From assembly GCA_028279995.1 (NCBI GenBank), contig JANQMQ010000097.1, positions 1-6,867 on the forward strand: 6,867 bases of DNA. Reading direction: 5' to 3'. Origin of the DNA: Candidatus Phaeomarinibacter sp. (GTDB lineage: Bacteria > Pseudomonadota > Alphaproteobacteria > CGMCC-115125). Every line of letters starts with the position of its first letter. Position 1 is the stretch's first letter. Below the pieces are notes generated by a model. The model ran no database searches. It was not told the DNA's origin and saw only the letters and a list, made by a program, of their open reading frames with translations. The translations under genes were made by a program, and so were the position numbers. Positions 1-6,767 of the stretch are shown here, one piece after another.

Positions 1-3000
1 TTGACGACACCCACACCTCGGTCGTGCCGCAGGTGCCCGATGCGGCCTCCCTTGGCGGTGGCAAGGTGCGCCTCGCCATCATTGATTCCAACGGCAGTCA
101 GACCGTACAAGGCTTCCGTGATGCTGAGTTTGTCTCCTTCGGGAATGGTAACGTGGATCATGTTTATGTCACCGCTGGCTCGAATGTCACCGCCACCCAG
201 TTGGGAGCTGGAACGGATAGGGTCTTGATGGAGGGCAAGCTGAACGACTACGAAATCACGATTGACAGAAGCCAGCTTGAATTCACCCGGACCTTCATCA
301 ATTCCTTCGCCGCCACAGAAAGTGAGTCTATCCGCGTGTCCGCAGGCCTCGGCGGCTCCAACGACCGCCTAGTGTTCGCTGATGGTGCTGTCCACAGCCG
401 TGTCGCCCTGGTGAAACTACGCGAGCTTATAGCCGCAAATCCGGATACCAAGAAGCTCAGTATCGCTGATCTCGACGTTGATTTTGACACCGCCGAAACA
501 TCAGGCAGTTCCGCCATCGCACTTGAAAGCGGCGGCGCCCTAAACCTCACCGATACGGGTGCCTCGAGCGATTTTGTTACCAGTGGGGGCTATGAAGTGG
601 ACGGGGTCGTCAGCGGCTTTGATTGGCAGTACAGCTCGGATGGCGGGCAGTCCTGGCAGACAGTGTCAGATGGCACCCGCGCTTTCACCCTGCCAGGCTC
701 AACACTTGGCACCACCTATGCTGCCGGAATGGTCCAGGCTCGTCAGGTCAACCCGTTCGGCGTCGCCAGCGAGGCCATCGCCAACACCCAGGCTGTCACC
801 ATGGACACTGGCGCGGACGCCGTGGCAATCAATCCGTTGGGTCACCTGGCGCCGTTGCAATCGGCTGTTCGGGGGCCGAAAAATCCGACTGTCCTGTCCG
901 GAGGGATGACGGGCACCGTTGGTACTTATGCCCCTGCCCCGAGCATTGACACAGGTGCTGGCTTAACCCTTCAAGGCTGGGTGTACATCGACAGTGCCGC
1001 TATAACGGACAGCAACACCAAGCAATTCACAATCGCTGCGCTGTCGGGGGGCGGCAACACTGGGCCCCACCTGTACTTACGCAATCAGAAACTTCGCTAC
1101 TACGCTGGGGATCGGAGCCTTGACACCAACATTACCGTGCAGGAAGGGTGGAATTTCTTTTCGATCAGCCGGGAAAACAATGGGGCCAACGTGTCCACGC
1201 CACATCCCCCGGCACTCACAACTATCGATTGGTATTCTGGTTCCGTCGACTCATGGCGACAAAGCACGGTAAATGACACGGTAGGCTGGTTCAACAGTGC
1301 ATACTCCATTCAGCTAGATAGACCATCGACCTTGGCCGACCACGCTGGTTTCAAGTACTCAGATATTTCACTATGGAATGAAGTCAGAACAGATCGGGAC
1401 GCGGACCGTAACGCAAGCGTATCCATATCCGGCTCCGAGCCAGGGCTCATTGGCCACTGGAGCATGGATGACAATATCACCGCGAATGCGGCAACTAACA
1501 GCAAGACGGGGGGGGTAGCCCTATCACTCTCTCAAGGGGCCCAGTTGGGTTTTAACAACCCTAAACTGACTGGCGAAGTGGTCGCTGCGTCAACCGACAC
1601 TGTGGCGACGTCTCATTTGGACACCACGGTTAGCTTTGACGAAGCCGCCTACACCATCCAGTTTTGGGTTTATGTTGATGACGCAAACGACCCTACCGGC
1701 ACTCATGTCCTCTATAGCACCGGTGACGACGGTCTGACATTCAGTCTCGTTAGTGGAGATTTATGGGGATTTTCAAACGCTGTCGGCTCGGATCCCAATC
1801 AGATGCTTGCCGCCGGAAAAATTGAAGCCGGATGGAACTTCATATCAATCTCCCGATCTGGCAACTCCCTCAGCGGCGCTGTGGTAAACACCGGCAATCC
1901 TGATGGTCACCCCCTTTTGACCAAGACGACATCTGCCACCTTCGACAATGCGGAAGATGTTGATTTGCGCTTCGGCGCCAAGCTGGATAGTGGTGCGGGA
2001 AACGCTACAAGAGGCGCCTTCGAGTTCAGAGATATCACGGTCTGGAATGGCGTGAGAACAACGGCTGAGGTACAGCACGATTCCACAGCGCAGTACAATG
2101 GGAACGAGGCAGACATGGTTGGCCGCTGGCGATTGGATGGTGACGGGGCCTACAATCTGGTAGCCGGCGGGCCCCAAATGACCGGCACGAATGTCACGTT
2201 CGACGTAGATGACCCGGCAGCTGGCGCTTCAAAGCCCCTGTTTGCAGGTGCCGCCCCCACAGAGATCAGGGTTACCACGCCACTGCCGGTCTTCAGCGGT
2301 ACCGGCGCGGAACCGCTGGCCACAGTCACTGTCTATCACGGTTACGGTCCCAACGACGCTGTCACCAACAAGGTCGGCGACGCGGTGGCGGACGCAAGCG
2401 GTAGTTGGACCCTCGTAACGCCTCTCGCGCAGCAATTCACTGCCGGTCAATACATAATGCGCGCCTTCCAGACCGACGTTGCTGGCAATGTCAGCCCGCT
2501 CAGCTCCGGTGGCCTCATCGCCGTGGAGGGCTCTGCGGACCCGGATGGCGCGCCGCTACTCGTTGCTCTATCAGACAGCGGTGAGCCAGGGGATGGCATC
2601 ACCAATGACAGATCCCCAAATATCTCGAGTGCAACTCCCTTGTCCGCTAACAATTTGGGTGCTCACACCTATGCGTTATACCGCGACGGGACCAAGATTG
2701 CCGAGGTTACTGGTACCGGCGGCAATTCGGACACTGCCCAAGGCTTGACAATCAACCATGTGCAGAAAACCTGGACCTATGTCCACGAAGGTCCTGATCT
2801 GGCAGACGGTGACCATGTTTACGAGTTCAGAAACGAGGATCTGGGCGTCACCCTGCAGCCCCTCAAGGTCATCATAGACAGTACCCTTGGCACTCCGACT
2901 ATGACGGCGCCGGTTGTTGATCCGGATGCGGATTTTCCAATCCTCATTCAGTCATCCACCGGCGATGTCATCATCCGAGGCACAGCACAGACCGATGTTC

Positions 3001-4592
3001 GGGCCATAGAGGTCAGATGGAATGACAGTGTCGCGACAGACCTCAAAAAAAATGCCGAGTTCAACCCTATTAGCGGCGATTGGTCCGCTACCTTCACCCA
3101 GCTGGAGTTGGACACGCTTGCAGACGGCGACAATCTGTCCGTCACCGTGACCGTGACGGACAGTGCGGGCAACACAGCCTCTGTAGAGAGCCCGCCTGTC
3201 AGCCTGGAGCTCAACAACGAGGCGCCTTTGGTCACTGCACTGGGCGGGACCTACACAGATTTGCCGATTGCTCAGAGCCTTGTCGCGGGCACCACATTGC
3301 TCAATCTGGCTGATGTCTTCTTAAGTGGCAGCACGGAGCCGACAAACACCATCTTCTCGGATGCCGACGTGGCGGGTTCAACCAACAGCACGCTGACTTA
3401 TACCGCTGTTGCTATCGAAGATGTTACCAATAACGAGATAAATCTGCCGAACTGGCTTGAACTAACCCCCCAGGGTGAACTGAAGGTAGCCGCCGACCAA
3501 TCGTCGCCCAACATACTCACGAGCGTCAAGATCAAGATCACCGCCACCGATGGTGCCAGCCAAGAAGTCGACCATACCATGACAGTGTCGGTCGGCAATA
3601 ATCTGGGCCTAACCTTCGCAGCGCTCAATGAACAGAATTTGGATGTCCGTTCAGACCTTGTTCTCGTGGCTGGGGAAGACATCGCCTTCAACGAGGGGAC
3701 CTACACCATCACCCTGGCGGAGCTGGACCCCGCAACGGCCAGGTTCGAGGGTGAGACGGACAACGGCTCGCTAGCCATCGCAGTATCGGTGAATGCCGCT
3801 GGTGAACTAACCATCACCAGTGTGATGAACGGCACCAAGGATCTAACTGTGGGACATACAGCGAGCATATCCATTGTCGGCGGCAACAAGCTGGTGATCG
3901 ACCCCGGCGTGGATCTGGACCTCGCCAGCAGCTACACCCTGGACGTCCCAGCCGACCTAGTCGAATCAGTCGCAGATTCCACGAAAACCAGCATCGCGCT
4001 CAATGCAAACCCGTTCATGACCGTGGCGCCGACCGAGGGGGGCACCGTGGCACAGATATGGGATGCAGCCGCAAACGCGAACGAAGGGGCGATGCAGGCT
4101 GGTTATACATGGTATGATGGCACATCGGGCGTCCATTTCACTAATGACACCGGGTTGGACGTGAATTTGTCGGCTGTGGATGGCATTGTGGTCGTCGGTC
4201 GTGACCAGGACGCCACGACGGATGGCATCACGCTGACGGGCACGTCGCGCACGATGATCAGGGGCTTCAGCGAAAACGATTTTATCTATATCGACGACGC
4301 CATGTCTGCGGCCAGAAACGTGGTTACTGTAGTGAACGCACCTTTGGATCCTGTCCAGGATACTGTCGGTGCTGCTCAGACAGTCATCCAGCTAGCAACC
4401 GCTGCAGGCCAGCAGGGGCAGGCCGGGGTTATCGTCAGCTTCGCCGACCGTGACGGGAGTGGCGGGGAAACCTTGGCTGAGAGTCAGCAGAATCCGATTG
4501 CTTATACCCAAGCGGAGTTGGGCACGCCAGGGCTCGATGAATACTCGTTTGAGCGTTTGACCGGCAACGCGCACTCCGTCATTAGCGGCTAG
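1..4592 (+). CDS. Giant mosaic surface/secreted protein (RTX-adhesin-like, LamG, Ig-like and cadherin-like domains), 5' end outside window
   Basis: The frame is open from the first complete codon (position 3) to TAG at 4590-4592, so the true start lies upstream; the GTG at 24 is only an internal codon. At least 1,529 residues are visible. They contain no cysteine and are rich in Asp, Thr, Ser, Gly and Asn, as in extracellular adhesins. Domain order by nucleotide: a module ending LVFADG (about 54-400), like those in large RTX-type adhesins; an Ig-like domain with WQYSSDGGQSW (612-815); two LamG-like domains (921-1520 and 1605-2213); three bacterial Ig-like domains (about 2256-2540, 2540-2885, 2885-3210), the third with TVTDSAGNTAS; a dystroglycan/cadherin-like domain with FSDAD, LTYTA and LPNWLEL (3312-3600); an Ig-like domain resembling the Big_5 type (3601-3995); and an unassigned C-terminal region (4000-4592). 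No GGxGxD calcium repeats, LPXTG motif or membrane helix are visible. Inference: a type I secreted adhesin or matrix protein. The ligand and secretion route are not shown by the sequence. Confidence 0.93.
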   Translation, partial: DDTHTSVVPQVPDAASLGGGKVRLAIIDSNGSQTVQGFRDAEFVSFGNGNVDHVYVTAGSNVTATQLGAGTDRVLMEGKLNDYEITIDRSQLEFTRTFINSFAATESESIRVSAGLGGSNDRLVFADGAVHSRVALVKLRELIAANPDTKKLSIADLDVDFDTAETSGSSAIALESGGALNLTDTGASSDFVTSGGYEVDGVVSGFDWQYSSDGGQSWQTVSDGTRAFTLPGSTLGTTYAAGMVQARQVNPFGVASEAIANTQAVTMDTGADAVAINPLGHLAPLQSAVRGPKNPTVLSGGMTGTVGTYAPAPSIDTGAGLTLQGWVYIDSAAITDSNTKQFTIAALSGGGNTGPHLYLRNQKLRYYAGDRSLDTNITVQEGWNFFSISRENNGANVSTPHPPALTTIDWYSGSVDSWRQSTVNDTVGWFNSAYSIQLDRPSTLADHAGFKYSDISLWNEVRTDRDADRNASVSISGSEPGLIGHWSMDDNITANAATNSKTGGVALSLSQGAQLGFNNPKLTGEVVAASTDTVATSHLDTTVSFDEAAYTIQFWVYVDDANDPTGTHVLYSTGDDGLTFSLVSGDLWGFSNAVGSDPNQMLAAGKIEAGWNFISISRSGNSLSGAVVNTGNPDGHPLLTKTTSATFDNAEDVDLRFGAKLDSGAGNATRGAFEFRDITVWNGVRTTAEVQHDSTAQYNGNEADMVGRWRLDGDGAYNLVAGGPQMTGTNVTFDVDDPAAGASKPLFAGAAPTEIRVTTPLPVFSGTGAEPLATVTVYHGYGPNDAVTNKVGDAVADASGSWTLVTPLAQQFTAGQYIMRAFQTDVAGNVSPLSSGGLIAVEGSADPDGAPLLVALSDSGEPGDGITNDRSPNISSATPLSANNLGAHTYALYRDGTKIAEVTGTGGNSDTAQGLTINHVQKTWTYVHEGPDLADGDHVYEFRNEDLGVTLQPLKVIIDSTLGTPTMTAPVVDPDADFPILIQSSTGDVIIRGTAQTDVRAIEVRWNDSVATDLKKNAEFNPISGDWSATFTQLELDTLADGDNLSVTVTVTDSAGNTASVESPPVSLELNNEAPLVTALGGTYTDLPIAQSLVAGTTLLNLADVFLSGSTEPTNTIFSDADVAGSTNSTLTYTAVAIEDVTNNEINLPNWLELTPQGELKVAADQSSPNILTSVKIKITATDGASQEVDHTMTVSVGNNLGLTFAALNEQNLDVRSDLVLVAGEDIAFNEGTYTITLAELDPATARFEGETDNGSLAIAVSVNAAGELTITSVMNGTKDLTVGHTASISIVGGNKLVIDPGVDLDLASSYTLDVPADLVESVADSTKTSIALNANPFMTVAPTEGGTVAQIWDAAANANEGAMQAGYTWYDGTSGVHFTNDTGLDVNLSAVDGIVVVGRDQDATTDGITLTGTSRTMIRGFSENDFIYIDDAMSAARNVVTVVNAPLDPVQDTVGAAQTVIQLATAAGQQGQAGVIVSFADRDGSGGETLAESQQNPIAYTQAELGTPGLDEYSFERLTGNAHSVISG
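921..1520 (+). repeat. LamG/concanavalin-like domain, copy 1 of a tandem pair
   Basis: This part of the giant gene encodes a jelly-roll-like domain with four landmarks: GWVYIDS (from about 966), GWNFFSISR (from 1146), FKYSDISLWNEVRT (from 1350) and GLIGHWSMDD (about 1443-1472). The same landmarks recur in order and at nearly the same spacing in copy 2, about 228 residues downstream. LamG-like folds often bind glycans or other extracellular ligands, but no ligand can be read here. Copy 1 has a longer insertion between the second and third landmarks, containing the segment STPHPPALTTIDWYSGS. Confidence 0.75.
1508..1515 (+). repeat. G8 homopolymer inside the giant gene
   Basis: Eight consecutive G residues encode part of KTGGV in the linker between the two LamG copies. 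A gain or loss of one base would shift the frame and remove LamG copy 2 and everything after it. Such tracts can cause slipped-strand phase variation in surface protein genes. In the sequence as given the frame is intact. Confidence 0.8.
1605..2213 (+). repeat. LamG/concanavalin-like domain, copy 2 of a tandem pair
   Basis: Landmarks are FWVYVDD (from about 1662), GWNFISISR (from 1830), FEFRDITVWNGVRT (from 2019) and MVGRWRLDGD (from about 2115). They parallel copy 1 closely at protein level, while the nucleotide sequences have clearly diverged, so the duplication is not recent. Spacing between landmarks is about 55, 63 and 34 residues, against about 57, 68 and 34 in copy 1. Confidence 0.75.
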
Positions 4593-4630
4593 AATGAGGC
4601 AGAAAAGACAAGTTAGCTAGGGGAGAACGG

Positions 4631-4660
4631 AAGGCGGGCCATCAAAGGCCCGCCTTCTTG
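4631..4660 (+). terminator. Intrinsic-terminator-like hairpin, convergent gene junction
   Basis: AAGGCGGGCC (4631-4640) and GGCCCGCCTT (4647-4656) form a perfect 10-bp GC-rich stem around the 6-base loop ATCAAA, 38 bases after the giant gene's stop. The tail CTTCTTG is only moderately T-rich on the plus strand. The site lies between two convergent genes. It could also stop transcription from the tetR side, although the minus-strand tail (CCGTTCTCCC) is weaker. The stem is certain; its function is inferred from its place. Confidence 0.8.
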
Positions 4661-4751
4661 CGTTGCAAGTTGCAGCGATTCTTCTCCGTCTAGGGAGCTT
4701 TGGTGGTGCGAGCGGAGCTGGAATTGTTGCGGAGGGAAGAAGAGAAGTGAC

Positions 4752-5219
4752 TCAGTCATCAGGTAGTGTCTTGAGGGACGTCTCAAGATAAGCATCAAGA
4801 AGCAACCGTGCGGTGACCCGTTCCGGTGAGAGTACGACCTGCCGCAACTCATTGTCCGCCACCCGTCGCATAAAGAGATAGGCCCGTCTCCTGCTCTCCG
4901 CGGACGGCGTCCCTGCATATTTACCGGTCTTTTCAGCCGCGGCCGGTTTGAAAGCGGTTTGTATATTGATGTCGGGAGGCAGGCTGTCAGACCAGTCGGC
5001 AATGTGCTCAATGCACGCCCCGAAAAGATCTTCCTTGGATTTGAAATGGGCGTAAACCGTCGCGCTGGAACAGCTCGCGTGGTCTGCGATCTTCTGCATC
5101 GAGATCGCGCTCAGTCCATGCAGATAAAACAGGCCGACGGCGGTGCGCAATATTGCGGCCTCTTTCTCCGCCTTCACCTGTTGTCTGAAGCGTTCAAGCC
5201 CGCTTTCTTCTTCTGTCAT
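4752..5219 (-). CDS. TetR/AcrR-family transcriptional regulator
   Basis: The product is a DNA-binding repressor-type protein of 155 residues from the chosen start. The N-terminal TetR helix-turn-helix is clear: AAILRTAVGLFYLHG (residues 21-35), then SMQKIADHASCSSATVYAHF (40-59), then KSKEDLF (60-66), which matches the family pattern IA..A..S..TVY.HF.SKE.LF. The ATG at 5219-5217 is preferred because GAAGAAGG lies about 7 bases before it. The frame extends upstream to other ATG codons at 5261 and 5327, but these lack a ribosome binding site. The ligand-binding region is only about 85 residues, shorter than in most TetR proteins (total usually about 190-220), and I cannot place it in a subfamily. 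The gene converges on the giant adhesin gene and shares the hairpin at 4631-4656. Its target is unknown; self-regulation through the palindrome at 5295-5314 is possible. Confidence 0.9.
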   Translation of the reverse strand: MTEEESGLERFRQQVKAEKEAAILRTAVGLFYLHGLSAISMQKIADHASCSSATVYAHFKSKEDLFGACIEHIADWSDSLPPDINIQTAFKPAAAEKTGKYAGTPSAESRRRAYLFMRRVADNELRQVVLSPERVTARLLLDAYLETSLKTLPDD

Positions 5220-5294
5220 TACGTGACCTTCTTCATGGTCTGCTAGCTCGAGTTTTCGCATGTCGCTATGTTGAGATGCATGAGCCCAGGATGC

Positions 5295-5314
5295 CTTTCT
5301 GGATGTGCAGAAAG
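5295..5314. promoter_or_regulatory. 20-bp palindrome upstream of tetR, candidate operator
   Basis: CTTTCTG (5295-5301) and CAGAAAG (5308-5314) are exact inverted 7-base arms around a 6-base centre. The site lies 76-95 bases upstream of the chosen tetR start. TetR-family repressors commonly bind palindromes of about this size in front of their own genes. It lacks a T-tract on either strand, which argues against a terminator for the small ORF at 5342-5470. Binding is inferred from position only. Confidence 0.4.
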
Positions 5315-5341
5315 AGGCGATGGGCAAGGGAAGTCATCGAG

Positions 5342-5470
5342 CTATTCAGATGAGTTGAGAGCAACACTTGTTTTGGTCGCCAGCACCTTGACCGCATGCA
5401 TGGGCGCCTCATCGAGTGCCCAAGCGCACAAAAAAAATCCGATGACAGCTCCGAGCAGTATCTTGTCCAT
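5342..5470 (-). CDS. Possible small membrane protein, 42 residues, unrecognised
   Basis: The reading frame runs from ATG at 5470-5468 to TAG at 5344-5342. It starts MDKILLGAVIGFFLCAWALD: a short charged head followed by an unbroken hydrophobic stretch at about residues 4-19, which would suit one membrane helix or an uncleaved signal anchor. The rest (about 23 residues) is mildly basic with no known motif. Frame and length depend on an eight-base T run (plus-strand A run at 5430-5437) encoding FFL. No strong ribosome binding site precedes the start, which weakens the call. It lies upstream of tetR on the same strand and could be cotranscribed with it. I do not recognise a family. Confidence 0.35.
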   Translation of the reverse strand: MDKILLGAVIGFFLCAWALDEAPMHAVKVLATKTSVALNSSE

Positions 5471-5663
5471 CTAGCAGCAGCCAGCCTGCATCCAACTTGG
5501 GAACATCCAATCACCCAATTATAGGTTGGTATGCGTCATATGCTGACGATTTGGGTCCAAGCTGAAAGGAACATCCGGCACGGGCTAGTGCTGTTCCACA
5601 GGTGCTTTCGGGCATGCTCTCATGTTGGAAGCACACGCGTTACTCAACTGAAAGCAGACTGTT

Positions 5664-5692
5664 TTGTCCGTATCCAGAGGGGTTTGTACCCT
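5664..5692 (+). promoter_or_regulatory. Weak candidate sigma-70 promoter for the 47-residue protein
   Basis: TTGTCC (5664-5669) and TACCCT (5687-5692) are separated by 17 bases and sit 36 bases before the ATG at 5728. Both boxes deviate from consensus, so this is only a candidate. Confidence 0.2.
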
Positions 5693-5695
5693 TGA

Positions 5696-5720
5696 CCCGG
5701 TGAATAGAAAGCCGGGAGAG
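5696..5720 (+). promoter_or_regulatory. Ribosome binding site partly inside a short hairpin
   Basis: GGGAGAG (5714-5720) lies 7 bases before the ATG at 5728 and is a good Shine-Dalgarno sequence. Its first Gs also belong to CCGGG (5712-5716), which can pair with CCCGG (5696-5700) across an 11-base loop. The mRNA could therefore partly hide its own ribosome binding site. The 5-bp stem is short and its effect is uncertain. Confidence 0.4.
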
Positions 5721-5727
5721 CAAAACG

Positions 5728-5871
5728 ATGGCACATGCCTTGTTCCGCCGTAACAGGAGAATTTTCTCGCGCCGCAAGCCGAGTGACGGCTGGCTTGGTT
5801 GGGGAATGCTCGCTATTGCGGCTGTAATTCTTGGCATGATTGTCGTTCAGGTTTTTGTCGTCTTTCGCTAG
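5728..5871 (+). CDS. Small single-helix membrane protein, 47 residues
   Basis: ATG at 5728-5730 follows GGGAGAG at a 7-base spacing, and the frame ends at TAG 5869-5871. The first 17 residues are strongly basic (FRRNRRIFSRRK). They are followed by GWLGWGMLAIAAVILG and MIVVQVFVVF, which form one hydrophobic segment at about residues 23-46, with a single Arg at the end. By the positive-inside rule the basic N-terminus would stay in the cytoplasm with the helix in the inner membrane. An antisense frame across the same bases lacks a ribosome binding site and is rejected. I do not recognise a family. It stands alone between a divergent spacer and the GlxA-type gene, so context gives no function. 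Confidence 0.6.
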   Translation: MAHALFRRNRRIFSRRKPSDGWLGWGMLAIAAVILGMIVVQVFVVFR

Positions 5872-6140
5872 TACCCACCTGAACTGGCCGGTTACCGGAG
5901 CCGGATGCCATAGTCTCCCTTTCCCGGTTTTCCTCTGGAGGTCAGCCTATATCGGTAACCGCACAATGAGCGATGCCGCTTCCCAGCCAGCTGGCATTCG
6001 CCGCTTTATGCGCAGTTCGGGATGTGCCGCTGGAGAATCCTGGCACTAGTGTGAGTATCCCTATTGCCGTTATGGGTGCCTCATAGGTAGCATTCCAAGC
6101 ATGTGGTGTGGGGCGCCCGTCGAAGTAGAGGAGGCGACGA
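5872..6140. other. Intergenic region with two CGGTWACCG near-palindromes
   Basis: No gene is supported in these 269 bases. CGGTTACCG (5889-5897) and CGGTAACCG (5953-5961) are each palindromic around one central base and lie 64 bases apart, centre to centre. They are also exact reverse complements of each other, so a long-range stem is equally possible. The region lies upstream of the GlxA-type gene and could hold its control sites. Confidence 0.4.
6128..6134 (+). promoter_or_regulatory. Strong ribosome binding site selecting a TTG start
   Basis: GAGGAGG lies 6 bases before TTG at 6141-6143. The next in-frame ATG (6171) has no comparable site, so this sequence sets the start of the GlxA-type gene. 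Confidence 0.75.
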
Positions 6141-6767
6141 TTGTCGCAGTCCGGCAATAGCGCACAGATTATGCCCACGCGATGGGATCTGACGCCGGGG
6201 CCGCGCGGCCGGTCGGCGTTCATCGAGCCAGATCTAAAGGTTGGATTTGTGCTTACCCCCTTTTTCACACTCCTGCCATTCGCGGGCTTTTTGGATACGC
6301 TGCGTCATGCAGCTGATGAAGCCGACAGAAGCCGGCAGATCTATGCTCACTGGTCGGTTATTGGGGCGACACTGGACCCGGTCGTATCTAGTTGCGGCGT
6401 GGCCATAGCGCCTTGGGAAGTTTTCGGCGATCCACGTGACTTCGATTACATCGTCGTCGTGGGCGGACTCGTTCATGGGCATGAGAAACAGCATCTCGCA
6501 GCTCTTGAATACCTCAATGCCGCCCATGCGAGTGGCGTTGACCTTGTGTCGCTCTGCACCGGCAGTTTCGCCCTTGCCGAATCCGGCCTTTTGGACGGGC
6601 GACGGTGTGCGGTGCATTTTAGGCACAAGGAAGAGTTTGAGGCGCTCTACCCGAAGGTCGAGGTAGTCAGCGATGAGGCCTTTCTGGCAGATGACAACAT
6701 CATCACCTGCCCAGGAGGGACCGCTGCAATTGATTTGGCAGTGGAGTTGATTGCACGACATGCATGA
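6141..6767 (+). CDS. GlxA/AraC-family regulator, N-terminal DJ-1/PfpI-like domain only, cut by in-frame TGA
   Basis: The 208-residue product has the class I glutamine-amidotransferase-like (DJ-1/PfpI) sensor domain found at the N-terminus of GlxA-type AraC regulators. Visible landmarks are VGFVLTPFFTLLPFAGFLDTL after an N-terminal extension of about 30 residues, DYIVVVGGLVHGHE (around residues 102-115), LCTGSFALAESGLLDGRR with the elbow cysteine at residue 139, and CPGGTAAIDLAVELIARH beginning at residue 190. Family members usually continue through a linker (typically RHCGRARALKGL) into two AraC helix-turn-helix motifs, for about 310-340 residues in all. Here TGA at 6765-6767 falls exactly at the usual glycine after RHA. 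The TTG start is supported by GAGGAGG. As it stands the product has no DNA-binding domain. It is probably a recent pseudogene; a free-standing DJ-1-like protein is the less likely alternative. Confidence 0.85.
   Translation: MSQSGNSAQIMPTRWDLTPGPRGRSAFIEPDLKVGFVLTPFFTLLPFAGFLDTLRHAADEADRSRQIYAHWSVIGATLDPVVSSCGVAIAPWEVFGDPRDFDYIVVVGGLVHGHEKQHLAALEYLNAAHASGVDLVSLCTGSFALAESGLLDGRRCAVHFRHKEEFEALYPKVEVVSDEAFLADDNIITCPGGTAAIDLAVELIARHA

Larger units (their letters stand above)
5471..5727. other. Divergent spacer with GGAACATCC repeats
   Basis: No convincing gene is seen in these 257 bases. GGAACATCC occurs twice in direct orientation (5500-5508 and 5568-5576). The second copy starts a bulged inverted repeat: GGAACA (5568-5573) with TGTTCC (5592-5597), and inside it GCAC (5578-5581) with GTGC (5588-5591). 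The spacer would hold the promoters for the flanking small ORFs, which are divergent if both are real. No strong sigma-70 promoter stands out. Confidence 0.4.

Noticed and set aside
1..228. 75-residue plus-strand frame at the window edge
   Set aside because: It overlaps the giant adhesin frame, which is open across the same bases and has clear domain structure.
4613..5011. 132-residue minus-strand frame across the tetR 3' end and terminator
   Set aside because: It is out of frame with the clear TetR coding sequence, runs through the terminator hairpin and has no domain-like content.
5500..5595. GGAAC...GTT pairs as general-stress sigma factor (EcfG-type) promoters
   Set aside because: Both have a 20-base spacer, longer than the spacing I know for these promoters, so I did not annotate them as promoters.
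5640..5837. 65-residue minus-strand frame antisense to the 47-residue membrane protein
   Set aside because: No ribosome binding site precedes its ATG, while the plus-strand frame has a good one and a clean membrane helix.
5966..6049. 27-residue plus-strand ORF starting MSDAASQPAG
   Set aside because: The only nearby Shine-Dalgarno-like GGAGG (5937-5941) is about 24 bases before the ATG, too far, and the peptide has no recognisable character.
5942..6268. 108-residue minus-strand frame overlapping the start of the GlxA-type gene
   Set aside because: It overlaps the well-supported DJ-1-domain gene, has no family-like sequence and reads as an antisense shadow.
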